Shown: piece after piece, positions 41,551-51,900 of the stretch | Numbering within the stretch: position 1 is the stretch's first letter | How the letters are laid out: the number at the start of each line of letters is the position of its first letter | Assembly: GCA_022563885.1 (NCBI GenBank) | Contig: JADFMM010000007.1 | Coordinates: 1 to 58,239 of the forward strand | Reading direction: 5' to 3' | DNA from: Planctomycetota bacterium | GTDB taxonomy: Bacteria; Planctomycetota; Phycisphaerae; Sedimentisphaerales; Anaerobacaceae | DNA: 58,239 bases | Notes under the pieces: generated by a model | Databases searched by the model: none | Seen by the model: the letters and a program-made list of their open reading frames with translations, nothing else | What the model was told of the DNA's origin: nothing | Program-made: the position numbers and the translations under genes

Positions 41551-43439
41551 AGCGATCCTCCCAACGGAAACGCGGCGGGCCGGGCCCCCTCAAGCGACAG
41601 GCTGAGGAGTCCGAAACGGGCACCTGGCGTAGAACACGTCAGGTGCCTTTCTGGGTGCTAGCAGGGTTGGTCATTGCCATCCCTTTCACCATGGGTAAGT
41701 ATCTGGAATTCGGTTCGCCCGGTCCCTTTGACAGTGGGGCCTATGTCTACTCTGCCAAACATGTACTTGATGGTGCCCATATCGGTGTGGACGAAAAGGT
41801 CACTGCCCGCATGGGGACACTCCTGGTCAACATGCTGGGGGTCAAGTTCTTTGGTTTCTCGGAGACGGGCCCGAAGACCATGCAGGCTCTCTTGCAATTG
41901 GCTGCGCTGATCATGATGTGTGTGGCGATTTGCAGGCTCTACGGTCGTTGGGCGGCGGCCCTGTCCGCCTTAGTGGCCACGTTCTACCTGTCGGCGCCGC
42001 TCATTGCCAAGTTTGGCAACGTCAAAGAGCAATACATGATTGCCTGTATGATGATTGGTGTGAGTTGCTTCGTGCTGCGCCAACTGGGCGGCCGGTGGTG
42101 GTGGTCGGTGTTGGCCGGCGCGTTTGTGGCCTGGGGCCCTCTATTCAAGCAGACGGGACTCTCTGCCATCGCGGCCGTGGGTCTCTTTGCGTTCTTCCAG
42201 GCGCTCACGAAGGCTCGGAGCTGGAAAGAGACGGGGCAGGACCTTGGCCTGCTGATGCTGGGGGCGACGCTCAGCGTGGGTCCCATCTATGTGTGGATGG
42301 TCGCGGCCGACATCCCCTTCGAATACTGGCCTTACGCGAAGATCATCCGCTTGGTCGTACCGGCGGAAGGCATGCGTGTGAGTTCCTATATCGTCCAGGG
42401 GCGGCAGATGGTGGACATGGGCGTAGTGGCCGCCAGGATCTTCCGTTGGTATGGTCTCTTGGCACTTCCCATAGCGCTCTCGCTCGGTTCCATACTGGGC
42501 GCTCTGATCAGTGTGATGGTTTCAAAGCTGGGCTCCAAGAAAAGGGCGATAGACGGGGGCACCCGCATGGTATTCATGTTTGGGCTGTGGTGGGTCTTGG
42601 ACATGGCATTCGTCTGGATCAGCCCCCGCTCCTATGAACAGTACTTCTTGCCTCTCAATGCCTCCGCCGCGATGCTGGGGAGCTATCTGTTGGGAGCGTA
42701 TTTCTGCAAGCTAAAGGAGGTCGATTTCAAGATCCCTTGGCTCGTGCTGGGTGTCATCGGTTTGCTGGCAATGATGGGCACGAGTTGGCATATCATTTTC
42801 GGCATCCAGCGTAGTCCCCACTCGGGTATTGAGTACGCCAGTAAACGGCGGGGTTATGTCCAACGGCTGGATGCCGTCAAAAGAGCCCAAGCGAGTCCGG
42901 GCCAAACCCCATGGGAAGCGGTTGCCCGACACATCAAGAGGGGATCGCAGCCGACGGATAAAATCTTTGTCTGGGGATGGGTCCCCGGCATCTATGTCCA
43001 GGCTCAGCGAATGTCCGCCGCGTCCTATGCCTTCACGAGTGAAATGCATGTCAGAAGTCCAGACTCTCTAGGGGAGATGATCACTAGGATTCTTGCGGAT
43101 TTTGACAGACAGAAACCTAAGTTCATTGTTGATAGCCGCAAACGACATTTTCCTTGGAACCGCCCCCCTTTGGAGTTGTGGCCTCTCGTTCAGGTCAAGA
43201 GGAACGAAGCCCCGAGGTTTTTGTCTGAGGACTCTGCTAGGGTGGCCAGCTACGAGCAGGGCTGGAGCGATATGCTACGGCGGAGCTACGACGAGGCTGA
43301 GGCCCAGCGTTTCCGCCGCATGACGCCCTTTCGGGCCTTCGTGCGCAAGCACTACAGAATCGTGAACAGGGTGGGTGAGCATGGTGAGCATGTCCTCTTC
43401 GAGTTGGATCCGTCGAAGGCCGATAGGGAGCCGCTCTAG
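41547..43439 (+). CDS. GT-C (ArnT/PMT-like) membrane glycosyltransferase
   Basis: 630 residues. About 11 hydrophobic segments; the first large loop holds the acidic FDSGAYVYSAKHVLDG, equivalent to the catalytic Asp loop of family-39 enzymes. A soluble C-terminal part follows (from about residue 420) with FVWGWVPGIYVQAQ and IVDSRKRHFPW. Such enzymes take a sugar from a polyprenyl-phosphate carrier on the periplasmic side, which fits the upstream GT2 enzyme. The acceptor (lipid, protein or glycan) is unknown. Confidence 0.82.
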   Translation: MKRSSQRKRGGPGPLKRQAEESETGTWRRTRQVPFWVLAGLVIAIPFTMGKYLEFGSPGPFDSGAYVYSAKHVLDGAHIGVDEKVTARMGTLLVNMLGVKFFGFSETGPKTMQALLQLAALIMMCVAICRLYGRWAAALSALVATFYLSAPLIAKFGNVKEQYMIACMMIGVSCFVLRQLGGRWWWSVLAGAFVAWGPLFKQTGLSAIAAVGLFAFFQALTKARSWKETGQDLGLLMLGATLSVGPIYVWMVAADIPFEYWPYAKIIRLVVPAEGMRVSSYIVQGRQMVDMGVVAARIFRWYGLLALPIALSLGSILGALISVMVSKLGSKKRAIDGGTRMVFMFGLWWVLDMAFVWISPRSYEQYFLPLNASAAMLGSYLLGAYFCKLKEVDFKIPWLVLGVIGLLAMMGTSWHIIFGIQRSPHSGIEYASKRRGYVQRLDAVKRAQASPGQTPWEAVARHIKRGSQPTDKIFVWGWVPGIYVQAQRMSAASYAFTSEMHVRSPDSLGEMITRILADFDRQKPKFIVDSRKRHFPWNRPPLELWPLVQVKRNEAPRFLSEDSARVASYEQGWSDMLRRSYDEAEAQRFRRMTPFRAFVRKHYRIVNRVGEHGEHVLFELDPSKADREPL

Positions 43440-43441
43440 CT

Positions 43442-44569
43442 GTGTCTGGTCTGAAGATCCTGATGCTCAATCACGAGTTTCCGCCGGTTGGCGGCGGCGC
43501 GTCTCCGGTGACGCTGGACCTCTGTCGGGCGCTGGTGCGGAAAAACAACCGGGTCGATGTGGTTACCATGCATTTCAAAGGAACACCCCGGTTTGAATGT
43601 ATCGACGGCGTCAATGTCTATCGGACACCCGCCATTCGCAGACGAGCCGACATCTCGCATACGGCGGAATTGGCGACCTATTTTCCCGGGGCATTGGGCA
43701 AAACCCTGAGTCTGATCGCGGAGAACCGGTATGACGTCATTCACTGCCATTTCATGGTACCCGGTGCTCCCCTGGGCTATGTGGTCAGCAAGCTCTGCCG
43801 CATTCCTCTCATCGTGACCTGTCACGGAACAGATGTTCCCGCCCACAATCCGGATCGCTTCGGCCTTGTCCACAAGATCATTGGTCCTGCCTGGCGGTTC
43901 TTGGCCCGGCGAATACCCCTGATCACCTCTCCCAGTGAGTATCTGAAGCGGTCGATTTTACAGGCCTGCGCTCAGGCCAATGTTGTTGTGGTCCCCAATG
44001 GCATCGCCGTAGACCAGTTTCCCCCTCTCCCTAAGACCAAGCATATCTTGATGTGTAGTCGATTGTTTGCATTCAAGGGAGTTCAACATGTGATCGAGGC
44101 CGTCAAGGATCTGGACTGTGATTGGACTCTGGATATTATTGGCGCGGGGCCCTATCTGTCCGAGCTCAAGGCGCAGGCCCGTGGGGCCAGGGTGCCGATT
44201 CACTTCCACGGTTGGCTGGAGAAAGCATCATCGGAATTCAAGCGACTCTATGGCGAGAGCAGTCTCTTCGTGTTTCCCTCGCTGGCGGAAAACTTCCCCA
44301 CCGTTCTGCTGGATGCGATGACCGCCAGGATGGCCATCATTTCCAGCTCGGCGGGGGGTTGCCCCGAGGTGGTCGGAGAGGCGGGGCTGCTGGTCCAACC
44401 CGGAGATGTGGCCGGCTTCAGGGACGCGATCGTTCGTCTGATCGACTCGCCCTCGGACCGGGCGCGATTGGCCCAGGCGGCCTTCGACCGTGCCGCCCAG
44501 TTCAGTTGGGACCATGTCTCTCAGACCTTTCTCGAAACCTACCATAAGCTCTTGCGTGTGAGGGCATGA
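43442..44569 (+). CDS. Glycosyltransferase family 4
   Basis: 375 residues; GTG start two bases after the preceding stop. N-terminal acceptor domain with LMLNHEFPPVGGGASPVTLD, VIHCHFMVPGAPLGYV and VTCHGTDVPAHN; C-terminal donor domain with NGIAVDQF, SRLFAFKGVQHVIEAV and the EX7E-type PSLAENFPTVLLDAMTAR, then SSAGGCPEVVG. A cytoplasmic retaining sugar transferase, probably extending a lipid-linked glycan. Stop overlaps the next start. Confidence 0.93.
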   Translation: MSGLKILMLNHEFPPVGGGASPVTLDLCRALVRKNNRVDVVTMHFKGTPRFECIDGVNVYRTPAIRRRADISHTAELATYFPGALGKTLSLIAENRYDVIHCHFMVPGAPLGYVVSKLCRIPLIVTCHGTDVPAHNPDRFGLVHKIIGPAWRFLARRIPLITSPSEYLKRSILQACAQANVVVVPNGIAVDQFPPLPKTKHILMCSRLFAFKGVQHVIEAVKDLDCDWTLDIIGAGPYLSELKAQARGARVPIHFHGWLEKASSEFKRLYGESSLFVFPSLAENFPTVLLDAMTARMAIISSSAGGCPEVVGEAGLLVQPGDVAGFRDAIVRLIDSPSDRARLAQAAFDRAAQFSWDHVSQTFLETYHKLLRVRA

Positions 44570-45426
44570 TCGACACGAAAACCATTCACTTCATAGAGGA
44601 GCGACTCGACGAGAAAATTGACGACATTCGAGTCCTCGCCGACACCAAGCCCTCGCGTCTCTTCGAGTTGCGGGGCAGACGCCGGTATGTCCTGAAACAG
44701 ACCAAGCGGGTACCGCTGCATCGACAGTTTTCGACGCAACGAAGGGTTTTCGATCTGTGTCGGGACCAGACGGAGGAAATGCTTTTTTCCGTGCCCGAGC
44801 CCTATCTGCTGGGACCCGAGGGGCGTTTCATGCTGATGGAATATCTGGAGGGTGACACCCTGCTAAATCGACTCTGTCGAAGGGAGCCGGGCGTGGAGGA
44901 CCTGTTCCACCAAGTGGGGGCCAGCCTGCGGCAGTACCATCGAGTGCTTACGGCCAGGTTCAACGATGTCAAGACCGATCTCCGCGAGTATTCCTTTATG
45001 GCCGAGGTCTTGGCAACACGGCACGGACCTGCGATCCAAGCACGACTCGCTCGTTTTCCGGCGGAATCCCACCGCGTCCTTTACAAGGACATCACACCCA
45101 CCAACGTCGTCGTGTCGCCCTCACGCCGGATCTACTTCGTGGATGTGCAGGAGGACTTCTACGGTGGCCCGTTCTACTATGATTTAGCTCGTTTTGTCGA
45201 TACGACTCTGGTATTTAGTATTATCCGGAATCTGTACCGGGTGTGGACTTGTTACCCGGCGGCGCGTCGGGCGGCCGCCGCTTTCTTAGCGGGGTATGGC
45301 AACACCGTGGATGAGACCCTGCTGAAGAGCATGCAATGCGTTCATCGCTGGGAACATGTGTACATTAAGTGGACCGCAACGCCTTGTCGCGCCCTGGTTT
45401 TGAAGGCTTTGTACACGGTCCTCTGA
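44566..45426 (+). CDS. Kinase-like (APH/LPS-kinase-type) protein
   Basis: 286 residues. A protein-kinase-like fold is suggested by RRYVLKQTKRVP (Lys of the ATP site), MLMEYLEGDTLLNRL (hinge), RVLYKDITPTNVVVS (catalytic loop with Asp and Asn) and RIYFVDVQED (metal Asp). This pattern is shared by aminoglycoside phosphotransferases and by WaaP/Kdo kinases that phosphorylate lipopolysaccharide sugars. Inside a glycan cluster, sugar phosphorylation is the likelier role. Overlaps the genes on both sides. Confidence 0.75.
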   Translation: MIDTKTIHFIEERLDEKIDDIRVLADTKPSRLFELRGRRRYVLKQTKRVPLHRQFSTQRRVFDLCRDQTEEMLFSVPEPYLLGPEGRFMLMEYLEGDTLLNRLCRREPGVEDLFHQVGASLRQYHRVLTARFNDVKTDLREYSFMAEVLATRHGPAIQARLARFPAESHRVLYKDITPTNVVVSPSRRIYFVDVQEDFYGGPFYYDLARFVDTTLVFSIIRNLYRVWTCYPAARRAAAAFLAGYGNTVDETLLKSMQCVHRWEHVYIKWTATPCRALVLKALYTVL

Positions 45427-46208
45427 TGAATGCCGAGATCGACTACCGCAATGAGTTCAAGAAAGATACGCAAGCGTATGACCGGATCGTTCAGTCGAAG
45501 CACATCCGACTGATCTATCAACTGGAAAAAGAGGTTTTGCAGGACCTTTTTTCGAGACTTCCCGGCCAAGACCCCAAAGTGATGGATTTCGCCTGCGGGA
45601 GCGGTCGATGGACGCGCGTGCTGGAGACCCTCAGTAACAGAACCCTTGGCGTCGATGTCTCCCAACAGATGATTTTCCGGGCCAGGGAAACCTGTCGGAT
45701 GACCGAATTCGTGGTGACAGACATTACCTCGGAGCAAGTGAGTGACGCGTTGTGCGGCCGGAAGTTCGATGTCATTACGGCGTTTCGGTTCTACAAGAAT
45801 GCTCAGGACTCGTTGCGCCAGGCAGTCACGGAGGCCTTGCCGACCTATCTCGATGAGGAGGGTCTCTTCGTTTTTGACATCCACCTCAACACCCATTCCT
45901 TCATGGGCGTCATGGCCAACCTGATGCGCTTACTCCGATTTCCGGGGCTGTTCGGCATGTCCGAGCGTCTGATCCGTACCATGTCGATGGCCGATGTGAG
46001 GCGTCTGTTCGAGGACAGCGCGTTCGAGGTGGTGGACTACTATGGCATGGGAATCCTGCCCGGGCGGTCAAATTACGTATTGCTGCCTCAGAAGTGGCTG
46101 TATTCTGTGGAGGCGTTTTTCACTCGTCGCCAGTTGTGCCGGCGTCTCTCCTACACGCTCTTGATCGTCGCCAAAAAACGAAACCACTCCCCTGAACGAG
46201 TCCAATGA
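45426..46208 (+). CDS. SAM-dependent methyltransferase
   Basis: 260 residues; ATG 45426 overlaps the previous stop (TGATG). Motif I VMDFACGSGRWTRVLE, motif II LGVDVSQQMIFRARE and post-motif FDVITAFRFYKNAQ are those of class I methyltransferases. The long C-terminal half has LLRFPGLFGMSERLI and a basic end. Probably methylates a sugar or a lipid-linked intermediate of the neighbouring glycan; substrate unknown. Confidence 0.85.
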   Translation: MNAEIDYRNEFKKDTQAYDRIVQSKHIRLIYQLEKEVLQDLFSRLPGQDPKVMDFACGSGRWTRVLETLSNRTLGVDVSQQMIFRARETCRMTEFVVTDITSEQVSDALCGRKFDVITAFRFYKNAQDSLRQAVTEALPTYLDEEGLFVFDIHLNTHSFMGVMANLMRLLRFPGLFGMSERLIRTMSMADVRRLFEDSAFEVVDYYGMGILPGRSNYVLLPQKWLYSVEAFFTRRQLCRRLSYTLLIVAKKRNHSPERVQ

Positions 46209-46226
46209 GATGAGGTCCACATCGCC

Positions 46227-46943
46227 ATGAAACAGCTTCTGGTCTTCTTACAGGGGATTACCCCTAGGCCCATCAAAACGCTGTTGCGCAGGCTGGGAAT
46301 CAATAGGGCGATCTCTTGGGTGATGGGGAAGAAAACCACAGAACTGGCCTTTCAGACCGCTTGGGCCAAAACCTTTAAGAACAACAAGGCTCTGGTATTG
46401 GAGTATTGGCAGCATTTACGCTCTTTCGATGAGATCAAGACCCTGGTCAAGTGTCGCGACGACATGAACGTGCTGGACGTCGGCTGTGGCATCAGCACCG
46501 TGCTCCATTTTGTCCCGGGAAATCGGTATGGCATCGATCCTCTGGCGGAATCCTATAAGACGCTGTACGACTATCCGGAGGAAATCACCATACTGGAGGC
46601 CGGCGGTGAAGACCTGCCCTTTGAGAACGGCTTTTTCGGACTTGTATTTTGTACGAACGTCCTGGATCATGTCACCGACCCAAGGAGAACGATCGACAAC
46701 ATCGCACGCGTGTTGGAAAAGGATGGCCATTTTGTCTTGGCCGTGGAGCTATTTGAGGACAAACCGGAACGAGACGCCGCCCACCCCCACAGCCTAGCCA
46801 AGGCAGACGTACTCGAGTTGGTACAGGATCACTTCGACATCGTGTTTGAAAAGGTGACCCCCTGGATCGGCCTCAGAAAGTATGTCGACGGGATTAGAAC
46901 GAGCGAGCAGGATGAAGTCATCCTGGTGCTGCGGAAGCGATAG
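46227..46943 (+). CDS. SAM-dependent methyltransferase
   Basis: 238 residues. Class I methyltransferase with motif I VLDVGCGISTVLHFVPGNRY, YGIDPLAE, EDLPFENGFFGLVFCTNVLD and DHVTDPRRTIDNIARVLEKD. The N-terminal about 70 residues are basic and may dock it to membrane or partner. Belongs with the methyltransferases on each side; distinct from both in sequence. Confidence 0.88.
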   Translation: MKQLLVFLQGITPRPIKTLLRRLGINRAISWVMGKKTTELAFQTAWAKTFKNNKALVLEYWQHLRSFDEIKTLVKCRDDMNVLDVGCGISTVLHFVPGNRYGIDPLAESYKTLYDYPEEITILEAGGEDLPFENGFFGLVFCTNVLDHVTDPRRTIDNIARVLEKDGHFVLAVELFEDKPERDAAHPHSLAKADVLELVQDHFDIVFEKVTPWIGLRKYVDGIRTSEQDEVILVLRKR

Positions 46944-46985
46944 CATGAGGGACCGGCGAGAAATAACTTGAGGTGTAAAAGTGCG

Positions 46986-47885
46986 ATGGTGTCATTCTTT
47001 GGGTACCTGCGACTGTTCTGTTTGATGTGTGTCCGGAATACCCGGTGGGTGTGGATCCTTCTCTTTAGGGGAGGGGAGCGGCCGTGGCCGGTGCTGGACT
47101 TCCAAATGAATCTGAATGCCTCCCAGCCCGGGCTGGATCCCAAAGAGAATAGCATTCACAAGCAGTTGATCTTGGACGGCATTCGTGAGCAACACGCCAC
47201 GGCGATCATGCAGCAATACATTCGGCCGGATGATGTGATCTTGGAGTTGGGGGCCAATATCGGCTACTACGTCTGTCTGGAGTCCAGGATTCTGTCGAGC
47301 GAAGGATTCATCTATGCGGTGGAGCCGGCCCCTGAAAATGTAGCGTTACTGAAACGAAATGTGGCACTCAATCAGATCTCATCCATTGAAGTGACGCACA
47401 TGGCCATGAGTGACAAACCGGGAACGGCCAGACTGTATACCGGCAAGGCCTGCAATCTTCACAGCTTAGTCAATGAAAGCGGCGAGGCCGACTCCCAGTA
47501 TTTGGAAGTTCCAACGGATACGGTCGACGGGTTCCTAGGGGATCGGCGTCCGATCAGCTTTCTTCGCATGGATATTGAGGGCTATGAGGCGACCGTTATT
47601 GATGGCATGCAGGACACCCTAAGGTCACCCATGTTACGCCGCATGTTCATTGAAATCCATCCCGCACTCATCGAAGCCGATAGAATGCAACGTTTTCTAA
47701 TGAAGCTGCTGGAGGCCGGGTTCGAGACGACGCACGTCATCTCCAGGGATAACTGGCAACGCGCCGTTTTGGGCCAGGCCAAGGTCGAACAGATTACCCT
47801 TTCCCAACTGATGCAGGACGAGAGGATTCTTCACAAGAGAAATGCCTTCGAGATCTTCTTTGAAAAACACGGCGAGTCACGATAG
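46986..47885 (+). CDS. FkbM-family methyltransferase
   Basis: 299 residues from ATG 46986, about 10 bases after GAGGTG; TTG 46968 would add six residues. SAM site DDVILELGANIGYYVCLESR, then YAVEPAPENVALLKRNVALN and LRMDIEGYEATVIDGM, the FkbM signature. FkbM enzymes O-methylate sugars or polyketides. With the two preceding methyltransferases, the glycan is predicted to be heavily methylated. Confidence 0.93.
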   Translation: MVSFFGYLRLFCLMCVRNTRWVWILLFRGGERPWPVLDFQMNLNASQPGLDPKENSIHKQLILDGIREQHATAIMQQYIRPDDVILELGANIGYYVCLESRILSSEGFIYAVEPAPENVALLKRNVALNQISSIEVTHMAMSDKPGTARLYTGKACNLHSLVNESGEADSQYLEVPTDTVDGFLGDRRPISFLRMDIEGYEATVIDGMQDTLRSPMLRRMFIEIHPALIEADRMQRFLMKLLEAGFETTHVISRDNWQRAVLGQAKVEQITLSQLMQDERILHKRNAFEIFFEKHGESR

Positions 47886-47900
47886 AAAGCAGAGCGTCCC

Positions 47901-48911
47901 GTGGTCACGTCCGATGCCAAGAAACAACTTCTGAAACTGCTCTTGCGAATAGCCGTGACAGTCGGCCTGCTCTCTTGGGTCTTTCAGAGCGTCTCCCTGG
48001 TGGACCTTCGCTCGGTGGCAGCCCATGCCAAGTGGCAGTATTTGGCGTTGGTCTGCCTGTTCAATGTGCTCTTGTTCTGGATCAGAGCGTTTCGGTCACA
48101 ACTCATCTTTAAGCGCCTGGACTGTCCTGTAGGCCTACCCACTCTGTTTGGCGCTAGTGCGGTGATGACGCTGTATGGCATGGTGTTGCCCGGTGTGTTA
48201 AGCTTGGCGGCGAAATGGCAAGTCCTGAAGCGATGTACGGGCAAGGGGAGCAACGTCTTGTCCGGCATGTTGTATAGCCAGGTCTCGGTCATGCTGGTGA
48301 TGTTGGCCTTTGGTCTACTGGCGCTCGCGCTGGGCGGTCCGGTCGACCAGACCCAGATGGGCCAGGCCGGAGGCACTGGGTCTCTCTATGTCGCAACGGC
48401 TGTTCTGCTGGCGCTGGTACTGGTCACCTATGCCTGCATGTGCAGTCCGGCAGGGACGCGACTCGACGCGCTCTCTAATGCCCTGATAAGGAGGCTACCT
48501 GAGCCAGTGGCCCGAAAGGTCCGCACGGTCACGGGACAACTGGCCGTCTTTCGGACCGTCGGTCCCAGATTCCATCTCACGATCGCCTCTCTCACATTTG
48601 TCACAGGGGTCATGGGCGGGGGCCTCTTGCTCAAGCTGGCGGCCCAGTCCGTGAGCATATCGGTCCCGGCTCTGGTCTTCGTGTGGATGTACGTCCTTAT
48701 CTATCTGCTGGGCCGACTTCCCATTTCCCTGGCCAATTGCGGTGTCCGAGAGTTTGTCCTTGTCGGCGTTCTGGGGGCATATGGAATCGACAGCTCTGCG
48801 GCGCTCTTGATGTCCGTCATTCTCTTTGCCGCCCAATTGTTCTTGGCGCTTATTGGCGCGCTGTACCAGCTTTCGTGGTCATTGCAGAGGAATAAAAACA
48901 GTCATCAGTGA
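47901..48911 (+). CDS. Lysylphosphatidylglycerol-synthase-TM/UPF0104-type membrane protein
   Basis: 336 residues from GTG 47901; about eight membrane spans. KLLLRIAVTVGLLSWVFQSV at the start, LVCLFNVLLFWIRAFRSQLI, TLYGMVLPGVLSLAAKWQVL, and YVLIYLLGRLPISLANCGVREFV with FGxREG-type ending mark the AglD/MprF-TM family. Relatives move or modify lipid-linked substrates and often sit at the end of glycan clusters, so flipping or export of the product is plausible. No soluble MprF catalytic domain. Confidence 0.85.
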   Translation: MVTSDAKKQLLKLLLRIAVTVGLLSWVFQSVSLVDLRSVAAHAKWQYLALVCLFNVLLFWIRAFRSQLIFKRLDCPVGLPTLFGASAVMTLYGMVLPGVLSLAAKWQVLKRCTGKGSNVLSGMLYSQVSVMLVMLAFGLLALALGGPVDQTQMGQAGGTGSLYVATAVLLALVLVTYACMCSPAGTRLDALSNALIRRLPEPVARKVRTVTGQLAVFRTVGPRFHLTIASLTFVTGVMGGGLLLKLAAQSVSISVPALVFVWMYVLIYLLGRLPISLANCGVREFVLVGVLGAYGIDSSAALLMSVILFAAQLFLALIGALYQLSWSLQRNKNSHQ

Positions 48912-48975
48912 GTCAGTAATCGGTTGCGAAGCTGGAGAGACAACCGTCTGCCAGTCACCGATTACTGATTACGGG
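48897..48975. repeat. Short repeat cluster bordering the giant gene, 3' side
   Basis: Contains AACAGTCATCAGT, AGTAATCGGTT and an inverted CCGATTACTGATTAC. The same words recur at 52836-52895 on the far side of the 48962-52795 gene. The words can fold back on each other, like REP/PU-type repeats. Confidence 0.6.
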
Positions 48976-51900
48976 TCGAGCGGAGCGAGGCCGACGGGGT
49001 GCGGCTGGTCAGGTAGCTGAAGAGGTCGAGGATTTGTTGATCGTTCATGGCCTCTGACAAGCCATCGGGCATTAAGGAGATGCTCGAGGCCTGCAGGGTC
49101 TTGATCTGGGTCCGGGGGACCAGGGTGGTTTGATTGTCGACGCCCCGCAGGATGATCCTGTTCGAATCTTGTTCCTCGATCAACCCGGTGAGTTGCCGAC
49201 CGTCCTTCGTTTCGACGTGAAAGTTGGTGAATTCTGCGCGGATGGCGGCGCTGGGATCGACGATGGCGAGCAACATGAAGTCGAGATTGTCTCGCTCGTA
49301 GCCGGTCAGATCGGGGCCCGCCTGACCGCCCTGATCGAACAGCGTGTGACACACGCCGCAGACTTGGGCAAATAGAAGCCGCCCATTCGCACTATCGCCG
49401 CTGCCTTTTCTTGCCTTCAACAGGGTCTCGATCCGGGCGATCTCCTGTTTCTTTGCCTCAGGCGTGGTGCCCCTGACCTTACCCCAGTGTTTTTCGATCA
49501 CGCTGTCGATCTTTGGGTCGCCGTGCAGCGCCATTTGCTGCACCACGTCGATGCGGATCGTCTCCGCCTTGATATGCCACTGGTCGACTTTATCCAACAA
49601 CTGTAAGGCCCATGGACGGCGGCTGGCCATGACGCGATTGGCTGTCGCTCGCACGCCGTGCTCATCGAGCAAGGTGCTGTGGTAGGCGGCGAGGATCTGT
49701 CGCGGAATCGAAGCATCGTCGTAGTTCTGCAAGGCCTTCAATGCGGCCAGCTTGATCGAGCTGTGGCGGGATCGCAGCAGGCGCGTCAACGTCGAAATGG
49801 CCTTGGGCTGATTGATCTGTCCCAGGATCTCGATGTAGGCCAGGCGATCGGCCATGTCGGCCGATTCGTCCGCGACCCTCTGCAAGGCCCGATCGATCGA
49901 TTTCTTGTCGCCCCGTCGCAGACCGAGCGCCAGGTCGGATTGCCCCAGTCCGGATTGATACGCGTCCAGCGCCTCGCTCAGAGCCGGCGGCAGGTCCTGG
50001 ATCTGTCGCCCTTCAAAGGCTTGGAGCATGCCCGAGATCAACTTTCGCTGGCTCGCGGCATCGGGTGATAGGGCGAGCAACTCTGCGCAGAGTTGCAAAT
50101 CATTCGCTGATCCCGCCATGGCGTAGCGACGCATCAATCGTTCCAGAATCACGTTGTGAACAAGCGGCAAGCGCCAAAGCCGCTCTTCGCGGAACATCTT
50201 GAGGACTGCCTCGGAATCGGAATCCGCCTTTGCCTCGATCGCCCACCACAACAACAGGGGGATGTGCAGGTCATCCTGGTCTTCGCTACGTTCCAGGAGT
50301 TGCCGGATGATGGGCAGGGCCGCAGAGGCCGGGAGCCGCTTGGCGCTGCTGGCCAGTTGCGAACGTACCTCCACGTCGGGGTCTGTCTCGGCCAGCCGGC
50401 GGAGTCGCTCGGCTATCTGGGGAGAGGTTGTCTTGGCGTCGCCGATCAAACGCACCGCCCAACGCCGTACATGTGGATTCTTCGATCTGAGGGCGATAAT
50501 TTGAATTTCTTCATCGAATGCGTCGAGTAGATTCAACGCCCACAGCGCATCCACATCGCGGTCAGAGGCGTCTTCTTCCAGCCTCTTTCGGAGCAGCGGA
50601 ACGATCGATGGATCCTGTCGATCCGCGAGCACCCGCAGTGCCTTCTGCCGAAACCATTTGTTCCCATGCGTGGTCAAGATCTCCATGAGTTCGACACTCG
50701 TCATTTTGCCAAGGTCAAATGGCGCCAGCGGCTTGGCTCCTTTGGCCTTGAGACGATAGATGCGTCCGCTCGACTTGTGCCAGTTGTCACGCGGATCGAC
50801 GTGCGTCAGCCGGCTGTCATACCAATCGGCCAGGTAGACCGCGCCATCGGGACCGATCTTTATGTCGACCGGACGAAACCAACGGTCCGTCGTCAGCACC
50901 AGGGGAGGGAAGTCGACCGTTCGAAAGGTGGAGGTGTCGGGAATGAGACGACTCGCGACCACGCGATTGTGGAGGGAGTTGGCGGCGATGATGGCGTGGT
51001 CATACTGCGCAGGAAACGCGCCCCCTTCGTAGATCGAAAAGGCCTGACTGAATCGTTCCTTGAAGCCCTCGTGGCGCATGTGTTCGTAGTAACCGAAGGC
51101 GTAAGGGTTGGTCAGCGGACCGTGCTTGCCCCAGTTCTTGTGTCCGTAGCCTCCTTGAGCGTAGTGCATCCCGCGCGTGTTGCCGTTGTTCGTGCCGGAG
51201 AACACGCGGCCTACCGCATCGATCTCCACACTGAAGGTATTGCCACCACCCTCCGCGTAGATCTCAAAGACTTTCGTATCGGGATGATAGCGCCAGATGC
51301 ACTGCCCTTTAAAGTGAACGTTCTTCGTCACTTCCGAACTGACGGTTCCGGTGGTCGTGCTGCCGTTGGCGCCGTAGAGCCAGCCGTCGGGGCCCCAGCG
51401 CAGGCTGTTGGCAACCGAATGCGTATCCTCCAGCCCGAACCCGCTCAGACGTACTTCGGGATCGCGATCGGGAACATCGTCGCCGTCGGCGTCGGGATAA
51501 AACAGGAGATAGGGCGGATTCAAGACCCAGATGCCGCCGTGACCCACCGTGACCGCCGTGGCGATATTCAAGCCGGTGATCACGTCCTTGGCCTTATCGT
51601 AGCGCCCGTCACCGTTGGTGTCTTCGAGCACCGTAATCTTGTCGGCGCCCTTGACATGGTGGGGCGGCGGCGCTGGAACCTTGTCAAAAATCGCCCGGAG
51701 CCATTGGTCGTACTTGATGATCTTGAGTCCGGCGGGAAAGGGATACTGCAAGTACTGAACGACCCACATGCGTCCGCGTGGATCGAAGCTCAGGTAGAGT
51801 GGCTGCCGGATATCGGGTTCCGAGGCGATAATCTCGATCTCGAACGCCCCGTCGACCTGAAACTGTTCTACCGTCCGGTCAGCAGGGGTAGGCGTGGAGT

